Below are positions 51,944 through 62,460 of a stretch of 64,000 nt of DNA, in pieces. Within the stretch, counting starts at the first letter, position 1. Every line of letters begins with the position of its first letter. Source of the DNA: Longibacter salinarum (GTDB lineage: Bacteria > Bacteroidota > Rhodothermia > Rhodothermales > Salinibacteraceae); NCBI RefSeq assembly GCF_002554795.1, contig NZ_PDEQ01000001.1, positions 620,001-684,000 of the forward strand, read 5' to 3'. The notes beneath the pieces were generated by a model. The model was given only the letters and a program-made list of their open reading frames with translations, was not told where the DNA came from and searched no databases. The position numbers and the translations under genes are program-made.

Positions 51944-52671
51944 GCCTCACTCGTCTCGTCGGCGTGGACGATGGCTCGGGCGAGATCGTCCGGCGTCGGC
52001 GCGTCGGCGACCGCGGCCGGTTCGAGGCCAACATCTCGTATTTTTTGGGCAGTTGTCGGCCCAATCGCGGCGAGACGATAGTTATGGAGCATCACGCGAG
52101 ACGCCTCAAGCGCCTCAAGACCGGACGGGCTGAAGAAAGAGAGCCATCGCACGCCATCCGGTAGTTCAATGTCACGCCGGGTGGACGTCTGATACACTTC
52201 CTGCTCTGCGAGTGGAATTCCCGCCGCTGCGAGTCCCGTCGGTATGGTGTCACGACGACGGTTGCCGCTCAGAAACAGAAGGGGCCGGCGCAACCTCTTC
52301 TCGACCCACACATCAGCGATTCGGTCGACGAGCGACGCTGCGTTTCCTGCATCCTGTCCGAGCGGTGTGAGACCGGCAGATTCGACCGCAGCTGCCGTTT
52401 TCGGTCCGACGACGAAAACCGGGCGGTCCGTCCAGTTGTCTCGCATGTCCGGATGCGTGTCGAACGAGCGGTTGAGCGCGTGTGCTGCTCGCGGGCTCGT
52501 CAGAATTAGACCACTGTACTTCCCATCTGCGTTAAGCTGCTGTTCTAGCTGCTCCGGGTTGGGAAAGTCGAACTGTAGCACCGGGCAACATGACGCCGTT
52601 AACCCGAGCTCCTCGAATGCGTGCACGTATGGATCCGGGGAATCGCATGACCGAAGCAGAACGACGTCCAT
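51940..52671 (-). CDS. hemD: Uroporphyrinogen-III synthase
   Basis: The 243-residue protein has the two-lobed HemD fold. Markers are VVLLRSCDSPDPYVHAFEELGLTASCCPVLQFDF at the N-terminus, LILTSPRAAHALNRS, VFVVGPKTAAAVESAGL, and the late WLSFFSPSGLEALEAS and AAIGPTTAQKIRDVGLEPA. HemD sequences are poorly conserved, so placement after hemA and hemC adds weight. It closes hydroxymethylbilane with inversion of ring D to uroporphyrinogen III. The gene is 59 bases from the end of hemC and last in the hem operon; its stop overlaps thiE tail to tail. Confidence 0.88.
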   Translation of the reverse strand: MDVVLLRSCDSPDPYVHAFEELGLTASCCPVLQFDFPNPEQLEQQLNADGKYSGLILTSPRAAHALNRSFDTHPDMRDNWTDRPVFVVGPKTAAAVESAGLTPLGQDAGNAASLVDRIADVWVEKRLRRPLLFLSGNRRRDTIPTGLAAAGIPLAEQEVYQTSTRRDIELPDGVRWLSFFSPSGLEALEASRVMLHNYRLAAIGPTTAQKIRDVGLEPAAVADAPTPDDLARAIVHADETSEA

Positions 52672-52730
52672 GGGATCGTGGCCTTTTTGTCAGGGATAAA
52701 GAAGACCTGCAATTCAAACGGTTTCGTTGC

Positions 52731-53696
52731 TCACGACCGAAAAGACGCGCGGCTCGTCCGGTCGCCAATAATCTCGTCCAGGACCTCCGCCCCACCCGCG
52801 TCCAGGAGCGTCTGCGCAAGATCCCGAGCCTCATCACTCGCCTGCTCCGGAGTACAGACCCGACGCTCGCGGTACATTTCTTCCCCGTCCAGTCCGGCGA
52901 TGCAGCCATCAATCACGACATCCTCTTCGTCATTAAATCGTGCGAAGGCACCGGTCGGCACCTGACATCCGCCGCCCACGGTCTGCATAAATGAGCGCTC
53001 TGCGGTTACAGCGATGGCGGTCGCCTCGTGGTGAAGCATCGATTGGAGCGCATCCGCCGTGTCGTGTTCATCGCTCGCACAGGCGATGCCAAGCGCCCCC
53101 TGCCCGACAGCCGGGACCATCACGTCCTTGGGAAATGCTTCTCCGATCCGTGCACTCAATCCCATGCGCAGGAGGCCAGCCATGGCGAGAACCATCCCGT
53201 GCCAGTCACTGTCGTCAAGCTTTTCGAGACGACTGTCGACATTTCCGCGAACGGGGACGACCTCAATATCCGGCCGCCACGCTTTAATCTGAGCCCGACG
53301 TCGAAGCGATGCAGTCGCCAGCACGGCCCCTTCTGGAAGCTCATCCAGGCTCTCGTCTACCCCTGGGTGCGGGACAAAGGCATCCCCTGGATCTTCGCGC
53401 TCACCGATGGCTGCCAGGGTAATCCCGGACGGCAACCTGGACGGCAAATCTTTGAGCGAGTGCACGGCGACGTGGATATCGCCAGCAAGTAGAGCGCGAT
53501 CGAGCTCTTTCGTGAAAACAGCCTCGTCCCCGATTTCGGAGATAGGAACGTCGAGCACTTGATCCCCCCGTGTCACGATCACCTCAATGTCGACACGATG
53601 GCCATGGGCCTCCAGCTGCGACTTGACGAAATTGGCCTGCCAGAGCGCAAGTTCGCTCCCGCGCGTACCGATAACGAGTGGATCCGGGATGGGCAT
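52731..53696 (-). CDS. hemC: Hydroxymethylbilane synthase (porphobilinogen deaminase)
   Basis: The 321-residue enzyme links four porphobilinogens into hydroxymethylbilane. The first strand is LVIGTRGSELALWQANFV, HSLKDLPSRLP binds substrate, ATASLRRRAQIKAWRPD carries the Arg cluster, and VGGGCQVPTGAF holds Cys244, which anchors the dipyrromethane cofactor (Cys242 in E. coli). The ATG at 53696 was chosen over an open frame to 53855, because the conserved core starts there. It is the middle gene of hemA-hemC-hemD, about 250 bases downstream of hemA. Confidence 0.93.
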   Translation of the reverse strand: MPIPDPLVIGTRGSELALWQANFVKSQLEAHGHRVDIEVIVTRGDQVLDVPISEIGDEAVFTKELDRALLAGDIHVAVHSLKDLPSRLPSGITLAAIGEREDPGDAFVPHPGVDESLDELPEGAVLATASLRRRAQIKAWRPDIEVVPVRGNVDSRLEKLDDSDWHGMVLAMAGLLRMGLSARIGEAFPKDVMVPAVGQGALGIACASDEHDTADALQSMLHHEATAIAVTAERSFMQTVGGGCQVPTGAFARFNDEEDVVIDGCIAGLDGEEMYRERRVCTPEQASDEARDLAQTLLDAGGAEVLDEIIGDRTSRASFRS

Positions 53697-53945
53697 AAAA
53701 TGCTGGGTTCGTGGAAAAAAGCGACTGAAGCGAACGACCGTTCTGCTGCACGCCGCGGAATACACATCTGCACCCACAACCCGGATCGCTACCGGAATGT
53801 TCACCTTCGACCAACGGATTCGACGTGCGCTCATCCGTGTTTCACATCCGCACATAGAAAATGCCGCACCGTGTCCAAACGAGACAACGGATGCGGCGAA
53901 AGTCGATGCGGTAAAATGTGCTGGCTTCGTACGTCGGATCGAGCG

Positions 53946-55379
53946 TTACGCGTCCTCGGATGCCGACTCCTCTTCTGAGGTCAACATCACAGCGCGTCGA
54001 AGTAGCTCATCGACGTCATCAGTACCGCTCGTGCTGTGCGTATCGAATGGGCAGGCGCCGGCGGAATCTGACAAGGACGGCGTCTCGTAGTCACGGTTCT
54101 TCTCCCGCGCCTTCTGAGCCGACTCATCCTCGCAGGACGGACGCGAGAACAGGGCGTGTAGCAGCTTGATTCCACGAACGAAGTCGATGCTATCCGGGTC
54201 GACGTTCTTGAGCTTGACGATCGGTACCGCCAGCAGCTTTTGCATGATCGAATTCGTCAGCCGGTCAACCTCCTCCCGGTTCATCCCGGTGCGATGGGCG
54301 TGACGGTCAACTTCCTGCTCACGAATGGCATCGAACGTGTTGCGGATTGCCTGAATCGCGGGCTGAAGCGCCTGCTGATGGAAAACCCACGTGACAAAAT
54401 CCGACATAAGGTCCGCGCAAATCTCTCGGGCGCGTGGGATCTCTGCTCCCCGGCGCGCCTCCGTTTCCTCCACGTAGGCCTGCAGGTCATCCAGGTCGAA
54501 GACGGTATAGCCGTCGAGCTGACTTACGCCCGGATCAATGTTGCGTGGCATTGAAATATCGACGAGCAGGGTAGACGTCCCTCCGTTCTGCATCGCGAGA
54601 TCTGTGGACGTGATGACCGGCTCCGGGGCCCCGGTTGCCACGATGACGAAATCGGCTGACTTCACCAGTTCGTGTCGGCGTTCCCAGGCGCCGGTCTGCG
54701 CGCCGTGCTCGACGGCAACCCGCTCGGCCCGTTCCGGAGAACGGTTCGTAACGGTCACAGATGAAGGCTTCGAGGTATCAAGCGCTCCGAGGGCGAGGCG
54801 GCCCATTTTACCCGCACCGACGAGAAGGATGTTCAGGTCGGAGAAGTCACTCTGCCCGCTGCCGAAATAACCGCGCGCCATCGCCACAGAGGCTGTAGAA
54901 ACCGATGCGGCTCCGCTCGAAAGGTCTGTCTCCGTAGCAACACGTTTTGCTGCCCGGAAGGCGGTGTGCATGAGACGGTGCAGAAGCGAATCGACAGCGT
55001 CCCCGTCCACCGCAAGACGATACGCATCTTTTATCTGCGAGAGGATTTGACCGTCGCCGGGCACCATGGAACGGATACCACTCGCGACCTCCAGAACGTG
55101 GAGAATCGCTTCTTCGTCCTCAAACCAGAAGGCGTCCGCATCAGGAAATGGGCGACCGGCCTTCTCGCTTAATGCGGAGCGGATCTCCGCAACATCTTGC
55201 TGATTTCCGTAGAGATAAACCTCGGTGCGATTGCACGTCGAGAGGAAGATCACCTCCGCGTCGTCGGATAGGTCGAGCGTGGCGTACAGCTCACGTTGAT
55301 CCACCTCGTCGAGCGAGAACGCCTCGGTCACGTGGACCGGCGCCTGCTCGTAATTAAGTCCGAATGCGTAGAAGGCCAT
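53946..55379 (-). CDS. hemA: Glutamyl-tRNA reductase
   Basis: The 477-residue enzyme reduces glutamyl-tRNA to glutamate-1-semialdehyde with NADPH, starting the C5 heme route. The catalytic Cys49 is in FLSTCNRTEVYLYG, EILHV... and PGDGQILSQIKDAYRLA lie in the catalytic domain, and LLVGAGKMGRLALGAL is the Rossmann motif. The dimerisation region is helical. The last ~50 residues are polar and unlike short HemA versions (~420 residues). The ATG at 55379 starts the catalytic domain; the frame is open to 55445. It heads the hem operon; heme repression by the N-terminus is known for some HemA but is not shown here. Confidence 0.93.
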   Translation of the reverse strand: MAFYAFGLNYEQAPVHVTEAFSLDEVDQRELYATLDLSDDAEVIFLSTCNRTEVYLYGNQQDVAEIRSALSEKAGRPFPDADAFWFEDEEAILHVLEVASGIRSMVPGDGQILSQIKDAYRLAVDGDAVDSLLHRLMHTAFRAAKRVATETDLSSGAASVSTASVAMARGYFGSGQSDFSDLNILLVGAGKMGRLALGALDTSKPSSVTVTNRSPERAERVAVEHGAQTGAWERRHELVKSADFVIVATGAPEPVITSTDLAMQNGGTSTLLVDISMPRNIDPGVSQLDGYTVFDLDDLQAYVEETEARRGAEIPRAREICADLMSDFVTWVFHQQALQPAIQAIRNTFDAIREQEVDRHAHRTGMNREEVDRLTNSIMQKLLAVPIVKLKNVDPDSIDFVRGIKLLHALFSRPSCEDESAQKAREKNRDYETPSLSDSAGACPFDTHSTSGTDDVDELLRRAVMLTSEEESASEDA

Positions 55380-55863
55380 GCGGCGCGATACCCTTTGCGT
55401 AGACGAATGCAACGATACGTACAACAAACACAATACCGAGTTCAAGCGGCGTGGTGAAAACCAAATGAACCGAATCTGTTTTTCGAATTCATTCGGCGCG
55501 GCTGATGTCGTCGTCCCCGACGCGTCCTACCACGCGTTTCGGTACGATCACAGTCTGAAAGGTGGTGCCGAACGTGACGTTTGTCTGTAGGGGGATCCCC
55601 CACCAAGCATGCGGGGCGCTTTCCGGGAGGCAGTCTCTGCGCTAGTGTGAGAAACGTGCCCCGTCTCAACCTGAGTGACTGCTAGATTTCTTATCGGTAC
55701 CTTGGGTCCCCCGGCACCGGATGAACAGACACAGACCATCCGTCACCTGCTCAGCACGCGCAACCGGTATGAACGTGACCATCGGTTGCACCTGTGTTCG
55801 CCCACCGCCATCTTACGGCGATACGTGCCCTCGACTCACGCCTCTTCAATCGACTGCTCCGCC
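55380..55863. other. Intergenic region between hemA and the DUF819 gene
   Basis: The region is divergent, so it should hold two promoters. I see no riboswitch consensus and no credible gene: the plus-strand frame that reaches the permease from 55675 starts with residues unlike a membrane protein. GGGGGATCCCCC near 55590 is a local inverted repeat. Confidence 0.4.
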
Positions 55864-57078
55864 GTGGACCCCGTTCTCGCCTCCCCCGCCCCCCTGTTTA
55901 CCGACCCGATGACCGTGATCGCCGTCCTGGCGTCGGTGCTTGCGGGCGTTTTTGCCATTTCGAGCATCGAGAAGCTCGAACCGCTGTTCAAATACGTGCC
56001 TCCCGTCATCTGGGCGTACTTTATCCCGATGATGCTCACCACCCTGGGCATCACGCCGGCAAGTTCTCCGGTCTACGACTGGATGTCGACCTACCTTCTG
56101 CCGTTCTCTCTCTTCCTCCTCATGATCACGGTGGATGTCCGAGCCATCCTTCGCCTCGGTCCGCGCGCGCTGTTCATGATGCTCGTCGGTACGCTCGGGA
56201 TCGTGCTCGGCGCCCCGATTGCGTTCCTCATCTTCGGCGGCTTTTTCAGCGACCCGGTGGCGTGGAAGGGATTTGCCGCGCTGTCCGGCAGTTGGATTGG
56301 CGGCACGGCCAACATGCTGTTCGTGAAAGAAGCCGTTTCGACCCCAGACTCGACGCTGGCGCCGCTTCTCGTCGTGGATGTGGTCGCCGGATACGGGTGG
56401 ATGGGCATTCTGATTTTCCTCAGCGCCTATCAGACCAAGTTCGATAACTGGGTGGGAGCGAGCCGCGAGGTCATCGACAAGCTTCAGGGACAGCTCGAAG
56501 AAATTGAGACCGACCGTGTCCCGATCACCCTCGGGAAGTTTATCATCATCCTTGGACTCGGACTCGGTGCGACTCTTGCCGCGCAGGGGCTCGGAGCGGA
56601 GCTCCCAGAACTGGGCGACCCCACGGTCATTAGCCAGGGAACGTGGGCCATCCTGATTGTCGTGACCGTCGGACTCGCTCTTTCGTTCACGCCCGCCCGC
56701 TCGTTAGAAACGGACGGTGCCTCCCGCATTGGCTACGCAGCGCTGTACCTGCTCCTCACCTCGATCGGAGCCAGCGCCGACCTCAAAGCTGTCCTGGATG
56801 CTCCACTTTACCTCGTTGCCGGTGCAGCATGGCTTTCCGTTCACGTTGCACTGCTCTTCGGCGCCGCGATCATATCAAAGTCCCCGCTCTTTTTTGTTGC
56901 CACAGGTTCGATGGCTAACGTTGGTGGCGCCGCGAGCGCCCCGATTGTGGCCGGCGTGTATGTGCCTAGTCTCGCGCCCGTCGGGCTTCTCATGGGGGTT
57001 GCTGGATATATTTTGGGCGTCTACGTCGCACTCTTCTGCGCAGAGTTGCTTCGATACGTGCACCTCTTCTTGATATGA
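55864..57078 (+). CDS. DUF819 family membrane protein
   Basis: The ~404-residue protein has about 9-10 membrane segments. It starts FTDPMTVIAVLASVLAGVFAISSIEKLEPLFKYVPPVIWAYFIPMML and contains SGSWIGGTANMLFVKEAV, and the end ATGSMANVGGAASAPIVAGVY... . These Gly- and Asn-rich motifs are conserved in DUF819 (YjcL-like) permeases, whose substrate is not established. The GTG at 55864 precedes a normal N-terminus; an ATG at 55909 is an alternative, and the frame is open upstream to 55675. It is transcribed alone. Confidence 0.82.
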   Translation: MDPVLASPAPLFTDPMTVIAVLASVLAGVFAISSIEKLEPLFKYVPPVIWAYFIPMMLTTLGITPASSPVYDWMSTYLLPFSLFLLMITVDVRAILRLGPRALFMMLVGTLGIVLGAPIAFLIFGGFFSDPVAWKGFAALSGSWIGGTANMLFVKEAVSTPDSTLAPLLVVDVVAGYGWMGILIFLSAYQTKFDNWVGASREVIDKLQGQLEEIETDRVPITLGKFIIILGLGLGATLAAQGLGAELPELGDPTVISQGTWAILIVVTVGLALSFTPARSLETDGASRIGYAALYLLLTSIGASADLKAVLDAPLYLVAGAAWLSVHVALLFGAAIISKSPLFFVATGSMANVGGAASAPIVAGVYVPSLAPVGLLMGVAGYILGVYVALFCAELLRYVHLFLI

Positions 57079-57312
57079 CACAGTACTGTTTCAGCAGCAC
57101 GCCGATGGAATCCGCGAATAGCGCCGCCGCAGGCAGCATAAAATCATTACCTTACACGCGATGAATGCCAGAGGACTGCGGGGACACCCATCAACTTCAA
57201 ACCAACGTTATACGCATAATTCCTAGATAGTTAGAGTACCACATTGCACACTTAATCTTATTGCCTCCCGGGAGGTGGAGTGATTATGTGCTTCTCTTTT
57301 ATCTAACGGAAA

Positions 57313-60300
57313 ATGGTAGCCGTACAGCGTGACACTCTGATCGACATGGACGTAGCTAAACTCATCGAACACAACGCGCAGAACTCGGCCAGACGTTCGT
57401 CTGCGGTCAAGTTGAAGGGTGCCCTCGAACGCATCGTCCGAATGGCGGTCCGAGCATCCGGCATGTCGTGGGGCGTCATCCTTTTTCCATCGACACAGAA
57501 TGATGACAGCCGTGCAGAGACGTGGCACCCGTCGATCTCACATGGAGAATCGTCGTTGCGTCCGGCGTCCATCGATCCGGAGGCTCTCTCGATATTGTCC
57601 GAGCACGTCTGGGCCTCCGAGGGACCATATGTCCACGTAAGCGCGGAGAACGTGACTCGTGATCGTGGGATGATCGAACACGATCGATGTGCAGATGCAG
57701 GTACGGTGGAATCGTCCGCGACCCCGTCTGCGTCCATCGCGGGAATCGCTCTAACTGCGCCGTCTGACCCCGAAGTTCTGGATGCACCTGCCGGGAACGC
57801 AGAATGCCATCGCTCTACCTCAGACGGCACCTGGGGTATATTACTTCTCGTGTCGGATCATGCTCTCTCCTGGCTCGAAAAGACCGAAACGGATACAGGT
57901 CGCGAGTCAGGCGAGGAACCGTCTGTTGACAGAGGGCCGATTGAGCACCGGCCCGATCCAAACGCAGCGATATCCGAAGTCCTCACCGACGCGGCCGAAC
58001 TGGCGTCATCCTCCGTTCAGGGATATGCGGATGCTACAGGCCACCTCCGATACCGCCGTTTCATCTCCGAAAGCGACCAGGGAATCTACCGCATGGAGGT
58101 AGACCCTCCCGTACCGACCGATCTGGACGTGGATGAGCAGGTGGATCGATTCCTGGTAGCCTCCCGGGTTGCAGAGTGCAACGAAGCGTATGCACAAATG
58201 TACGGGGTCGACTCTCCGGAAGAGATCATCGGATTACGGCTTAGCGATCTGTACGGTGGCGAGGCGGAGGCAAACCGGTCTGTCCAGCGGACTTTCATCA
58301 AGAAAGGCTACCGCGTGAGCAACGTCATCACGCAGGAAGAAGACCAGGCAGGAAATCGGCTCTACTTCTCCAATACAGCATTTAGCATCATCATTGATGG
58401 GGCCGTCCACCGCGTCTGGGGAATCCAGCAGGATGTCACGCCCATCAAGGAAGCAGAAGCTGCGCTAAACCATAGCGAGCGCCTGCTCGCCTCGACAATC
58501 GACACCTATCCATTCGCAACGGCGATCTTCGATGCCGACCTGCGCTATCTGTATGCAAATGATCTTGCAGCAGCTTCGAGTGATGTCGACGCTGAAGGCA
58601 TGATCGGGAAACGTCCGGAGAAGCTTTATCCCACGGGCATTTGGGAGCCGCTTCTTCCAATCCTTCAGCGATGCCGCGAAGAGGAGTCCTTTACACAGAG
58701 GGTTGTCCCCATTCAACGGGACGACGGCACGGAGCGGGTCATCATCGCCACCTTCGTCCCCCTTCTCGGTGAACAAGGAGCCCTGGAGGCGATCATCGCG
58801 AGTACGAGGGATATCACGGAAGAGCGACGAGCGAAGCGAGAGCTTCGGCAATCCGAGCAGCGTCTATCCTTGCACGTCGAGCACTCGCCTTTGGCGTTCG
58901 TAGAGTGGGATGTTGACGGTCGGATCGTAAAATGGAATCCGGCAGCCGAGCAGATCTTTGGCTACACGGCCCGCGAGGCCCGCGGTCTTCACGTCGCTGA
59001 CCTCTCGCCCTACGCCGATCGCGAGGAAACGCAGGACATGTGGCGGGACATCATTTCGAATCAACGACCGATTCGCCAACAGCGTCGCAGAAACCTCACG
59101 AAGGCCGGGCGGCTCATCCTCTGCGAGTGGTCAATGACGCCGCTGGTCAACCATTCTGGTACCGTGATCGGGGTGGCTGCCACGGCACAAGACGTGACGC
59201 AGGAGATTGAAGCTCGCGAGTCGCTGCGACAGGAGCGAGATCTTCTACGAGGTGTGGCTGAAACGAGCGCCGCTGGAATCATCGTGGCTGATAGACGAGG
59301 CCGCGTATCGTTTGTAAATACCCGTGCAGAGACCCTTCTTCGATCACGCCGCGCGGTGCTTTCGGAGAACTTCCTCGACGCAACATTCTGGTCGGCCCAC
59401 GACATTGATGGTCATCCCTTCACGTCCGATCAACTGCCGTTTCAGCGGGTGCTAGACTCAGAGCGGCCGGTATTTGACGTGGAAATGGTGCTCGATCGAC
59501 CGGGCGCAGACGTCATTCTTTCGATCAATGCGGCGCCGCTACACGATAACCAAGGCAATATATCACAGGTTGTCTTGGTAATGGAAGACGTGACCGAGCG
59601 GATGGAACGACAGATCCGCATCCGCGAGCATAACGACATCCTGTCCGGGCTAGCGAAGATGCTCGTGGAGAAGCGCGATAATGTCGACGAGATCCTGCGC
59701 TATGCTGCTCAAACCGCTAAAGATGCGTTTGGAACCGATCGGCTCAGCATCTGGAAACGGGATGATCAGACGGACGACTTCATTTGCATTGAGGTCGTCG
59801 GTCCGGGAGACCAGGATGATCTTGGAATGCGGATTGGAAAGTCGTCGTATCAACAGTATCTAAAAGCCATTCGGGGCCACCGTGCCGTCTGTAGCGAGGA
59901 TGTTCACGCGGATGAGCGGCTAGCCAAGCTAAAGGCCTACAACGATGAGCGTGACATCCGATCGACGCTCGATGCTCCGGTGCGAATTGGTGGCCAACTC
60001 GTCGGCCTGGTGTCTGCTGAGCATATCGGCGAGCGTCGCAGCTGGTCAGCGGATCTCATTAATTTCGCCGGCGCCATCGCGGATGTCGTTGCACAAACGT
60101 TCATCGTGTCGAAGCAAAAACGCACCCGCGCTGCCCTGCGACGGAGCGAACAGAGATGGAAAGCTCTGGTCGAGCACCATCCGGAAGGCGTAATGATTTC
60201 GATCGACGGCCAGGTCGCTTACGCAAATGAAGCGGCGCTAGCAATTCTGGGAGCGGATTCGTTGTCCGATCTGGAGAAGGAAACCTTGCGGCATATGGTT

Positions 60301-61221
60301 CACGACTCACATCTCGGAACGCTTAAAGATCGAATGCGCCGCGTAATCGACGGTCGAGAGAAGACCGAACCATGGGAGCATACCATTACCGGTCTCGATG
60401 GGAGCTCCCGAACGATCGTCTCTCAGTCCGTCCCGATTACGTATCGTGAGCAGCCGGCCGCGCAAACGGTGATGCGAGACGTAACGGACCGGCGAGCACG
60501 TGAGGAGGAGTTGCGCCGAGCCAAGGAGGAGGCCCAGCAGATGAGTCGGCTGAAGTCCACATTCCTCGCGAACATGAGTCATGAGATCCGCACGCCGCTC
60601 ACATCGATCATCGGTTTTGCGGAGGTGTTGGAGGGTCGTGAATCTACGACCGAGAACGACATCGCTACGATTATTGGCCGCAGTAGCCAGCGGTTGCTGC
60701 GAACGCTGAACTCCGTCTTGGACCTATCCAAACTCGAGGCGGGAGCGATGAAGTGCTGCCCGGAGTGGGTCGATGTCAAGAAGCGAACACAGGAATCCGT
60801 TCGGCTTTTCCAACCGAAGACCGCGGAAGCCAACGTGACGATGCGGACGGAGGTTCCCGCCTCTCCCCTGCGCTCACACCTCGATGTATCGGCTCTGGAC
60901 CGGATCCTTGACAACCTGATCGGGAATGCGATCAAGTTCACACCGGAGGGAGGTCACGTTACGGTTCGCGCCAGCGGCACGGATGATGTCGTCACACTCG
61001 AGGTGGAGGATACAGGAATCGGTGTGCCGGACGATTTCCGCCAGCATCTTTTCGAACCGTTTCTGCAGGCTCCTTCTGGCCCGGACAACGACCACCAGGG
61101 TACGGGTCTAGGACTCGCGATCACACGGCAACTCATCCGGCTGATGGGCGGAGAGATCTCGGTCAGCAGCACCGAAGGCGTAGGAACGTGTTTTACCGTT
61201 ACGCTTCCGCGGGAGCTTTAG
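57313..61221 (+). CDS. Soluble multi-PAS/GAF sensor histidine kinase
   Basis: This 1302-residue protein has no membrane segment and no signal peptide, so it senses inside the cell. Order: an N-terminal domain to ~230 of uncertain type; PAS-like domains at ~245-383, 388-513, 518-640 and 645-770; a GAF domain at ~771-932; another PAS at ~940-1060; then HisKA with phospho-acceptor His1090 (NMSHEIRTPL) and HATPase (N box DNLIGNAIKF, G1 VEDTGIGVPD, G2 GTGLGLAIT). It has no receiver domain, so a separate regulator is needed. A palindrome CCTCCCGGGAGG at 57264-57275 lies 37 bases before the start and could be an operator. Confidence 0.93.
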   Translation: MVAVQRDTLIDMDVAKLIEHNAQNSARRSSAVKLKGALERIVRMAVRASGMSWGVILFPSTQNDDSRAETWHPSISHGESSLRPASIDPEALSILSEHVWASEGPYVHVSAENVTRDRGMIEHDRCADAGTVESSATPSASIAGIALTAPSDPEVLDAPAGNAECHRSTSDGTWGILLLVSDHALSWLEKTETDTGRESGEEPSVDRGPIEHRPDPNAAISEVLTDAAELASSSVQGYADATGHLRYRRFISESDQGIYRMEVDPPVPTDLDVDEQVDRFLVASRVAECNEAYAQMYGVDSPEEIIGLRLSDLYGGEAEANRSVQRTFIKKGYRVSNVITQEEDQAGNRLYFSNTAFSIIIDGAVHRVWGIQQDVTPIKEAEAALNHSERLLASTIDTYPFATAIFDADLRYLYANDLAAASSDVDAEGMIGKRPEKLYPTGIWEPLLPILQRCREEESFTQRVVPIQRDDGTERVIIATFVPLLGEQGALEAIIASTRDITEERRAKRELRQSEQRLSLHVEHSPLAFVEWDVDGRIVKWNPAAEQIFGYTAREARGLHVADLSPYADREETQDMWRDIISNQRPIRQQRRRNLTKAGRLILCEWSMTPLVNHSGTVIGVAATAQDVTQEIEARESLRQERDLLRGVAETSAAGIIVADRRGRVSFVNTRAETLLRSRRAVLSENFLDATFWSAHDIDGHPFTSDQLPFQRVLDSERPVFDVEMVLDRPGADVILSINAAPLHDNQGNISQVVLVMEDVTERMERQIRIREHNDILSGLAKMLVEKRDNVDEILRYAAQTAKDAFGTDRLSIWKRDDQTDDFICIEVVGPGDQDDLGMRIGKSSYQQYLKAIRGHRAVCSEDVHADERLAKLKAYNDERDIRSTLDAPVRIGGQLVGLVSAEHIGERRSWSADLINFAGAIADVVAQTFIVSKQKRTRAALRRSEQRWKALVEHHPEGVMISIDGQVAYANEAALAILGADSLSDLEKETLRHMVHDSHLGTLKDRMRRVIDGREKTEPWEHTITGLDGSSRTIVSQSVPITYREQPAAQTVMRDVTDRRAREEELRRAKEEAQQMSRLKSTFLANMSHEIRTPLTSIIGFAEVLEGRESTTENDIATIIGRSSQRLLRTLNSVLDLSKLEAGAMKCCPEWVDVKKRTQESVRLFQPKTAEANVTMRTEVPASPLRSHLDVSALDRILDNLIGNAIKFTPEGGHVTVRASGTDDVVTLEVEDTGIGVPDDFRQHLFEPFLQAPSGPDNDHQGTGLGLAITRQLIRLMGGEISVSSTEGVGTCFTVTLPREL

Positions 61222-62082
61222 TGGCCCTCACAATACCTCAATCGAGCTGCGTGCGGCACCCCAAGGGCACACCGGGTTCACCTGCTTCACGCGCCTGGAT
61301 CCCGCCCGGTTCGCTCGCTCTCTATCATCGAAGCACGTTGTGTTCGGACCTTTTACCGCCACGAACCGCCAGATATGTCACAGATGTTCGCATGCCACAT
61401 CTACCGAAGATGAAATGAGGCATCGATAATTAATCGTATTCCTGAGATCGGACGAGCACCAAATGTAACGATCAGGCGACGCAAGCTACGAGTGAGCAGG
61501 ATCGCCCATGGGGTCGATGAAAAATGAAGCGGGTCGGTACCAAAATCTATGGGCCTGAATTGCCGGACCAATGGAGATGCCTCCTCTCCCATTCATCTAG
61601 CCTGAGCAACCGTTCGTACGTCACTCATACCGTCCGTGAGGCGTTTATGGGCGCTACACACGTGATCTTAACTGCATCCACGGACAACGACCACATCCTC
61701 CAACCCTTAGCCAGCGGTCGTAGCCACACCCACAACCGCAAATTCACGTAGGCCAACTTTCGCACTGATTCGTGGGCATCTTGCCCCACTCATGAACCTG
61801 AGTATTTTCTACCTTGACGGGTGAAAGGTACCGGAACAAGTCTACCTTCCACACATTCTATTCATGTTCGGAAGAAGGCTACGCACAAAAAAGTCCATTC
61901 TTCTGGAATATAGTTTTCGACATACAGTCGCGTCATTCCGTCTATGGTGGTTGCATCGACGCTAGATGACGCGCCCCCGATGTACCCCTTTCGGTTGCGA
62001 GCAACTGCCCACGGCAGTGTTGTACCTGGGAAGCCTCCAACCGATGTTCCCACGGCTACCCTTACTCCGACCTCTTCTTACC
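61222..62082. other. Long intergenic region, no gene seen
   Basis: About 860 bases separate the kinase from the FWTxS genes. Frames of 60-75 codons occur on both strands but lack domains, agree in no clear codon bias and contain unlikely residue runs. I see no repeat, tRNA or clear hairpin terminator. Degenerate remains of a former gene cannot be excluded. Confidence 0.45.
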
Positions 62083-62460
62083 ATGAAGCGGCTACTTACC
62101 ACTCTCGCCTCTATTTTGGGCCTCTGGATTCTGGTGAGCTTTACCGGCGTTCTCGCCGATGGTGCTCGTCCTGAATTCTGGACAACGAGCCTAATGTGGA
62201 GCTTACTCGCGGGCCTCGTGATCGCTCCGTTCTACGCCTTCGTCAATTCGCAGATGTTTGCGACGCCTCCCGCGCCCCGACCTGCCTCAGACGAGCGCAA
62301 CGGTGAATCTATTCCCGAAGAGAACGAGGTTCCGTCGTTCGACACAGGATCGCGGGACGCTCCGCCGACGCGGGCACTCGACGTTGAGCAGATCAACCGG
62401 ATGGCCAACGGAAGGAAGCTGTGGCCTGAGGAGAATGAACAAGAGACCGTGAGCGCGTAG
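62083..62460 (+). CDS. Small membrane protein with one FWTxS hairpin module
   Basis: The 125-residue protein starts with a hydrophobic helix (LLTTLASILGLWILVSFTGVLA), then DGARPEFWTTSLMWSLLAGLVIAPFYAFVN, so two membrane segments with a short polar turn, followed by a polar ~65-residue tail. The same module occurs twice in the next gene (62592-63251). The ATG at 62083 was chosen because the first helix starts there; the frame is open to 61966. I do not recognise the family. The two genes are 131 bases apart and in the same direction, so they look like a duplication. Confidence 0.65.
   Translation: MKRLLTTLASILGLWILVSFTGVLADGARPEFWTTSLMWSLLAGLVIAPFYAFVNSQMFATPPAPRPASDERNGESIPEENEVPSFDTGSRDAPPTRALDVEQINRMANGRKLWPEENEQETVSA

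Noticed and set aside
55580-55680. Possible riboswitch between hemA and the DUF819 gene
   Set aside because: Local G/C-rich repeats are present, but neither a cobalamin, SAM nor TPP consensus could be matched on either strand.
61401-61751. Short frames on both strands in the gap after the histidine kinase (63 and 75 codons)
   Set aside because: They lack a domain, a conserved start context or clear codon preference.
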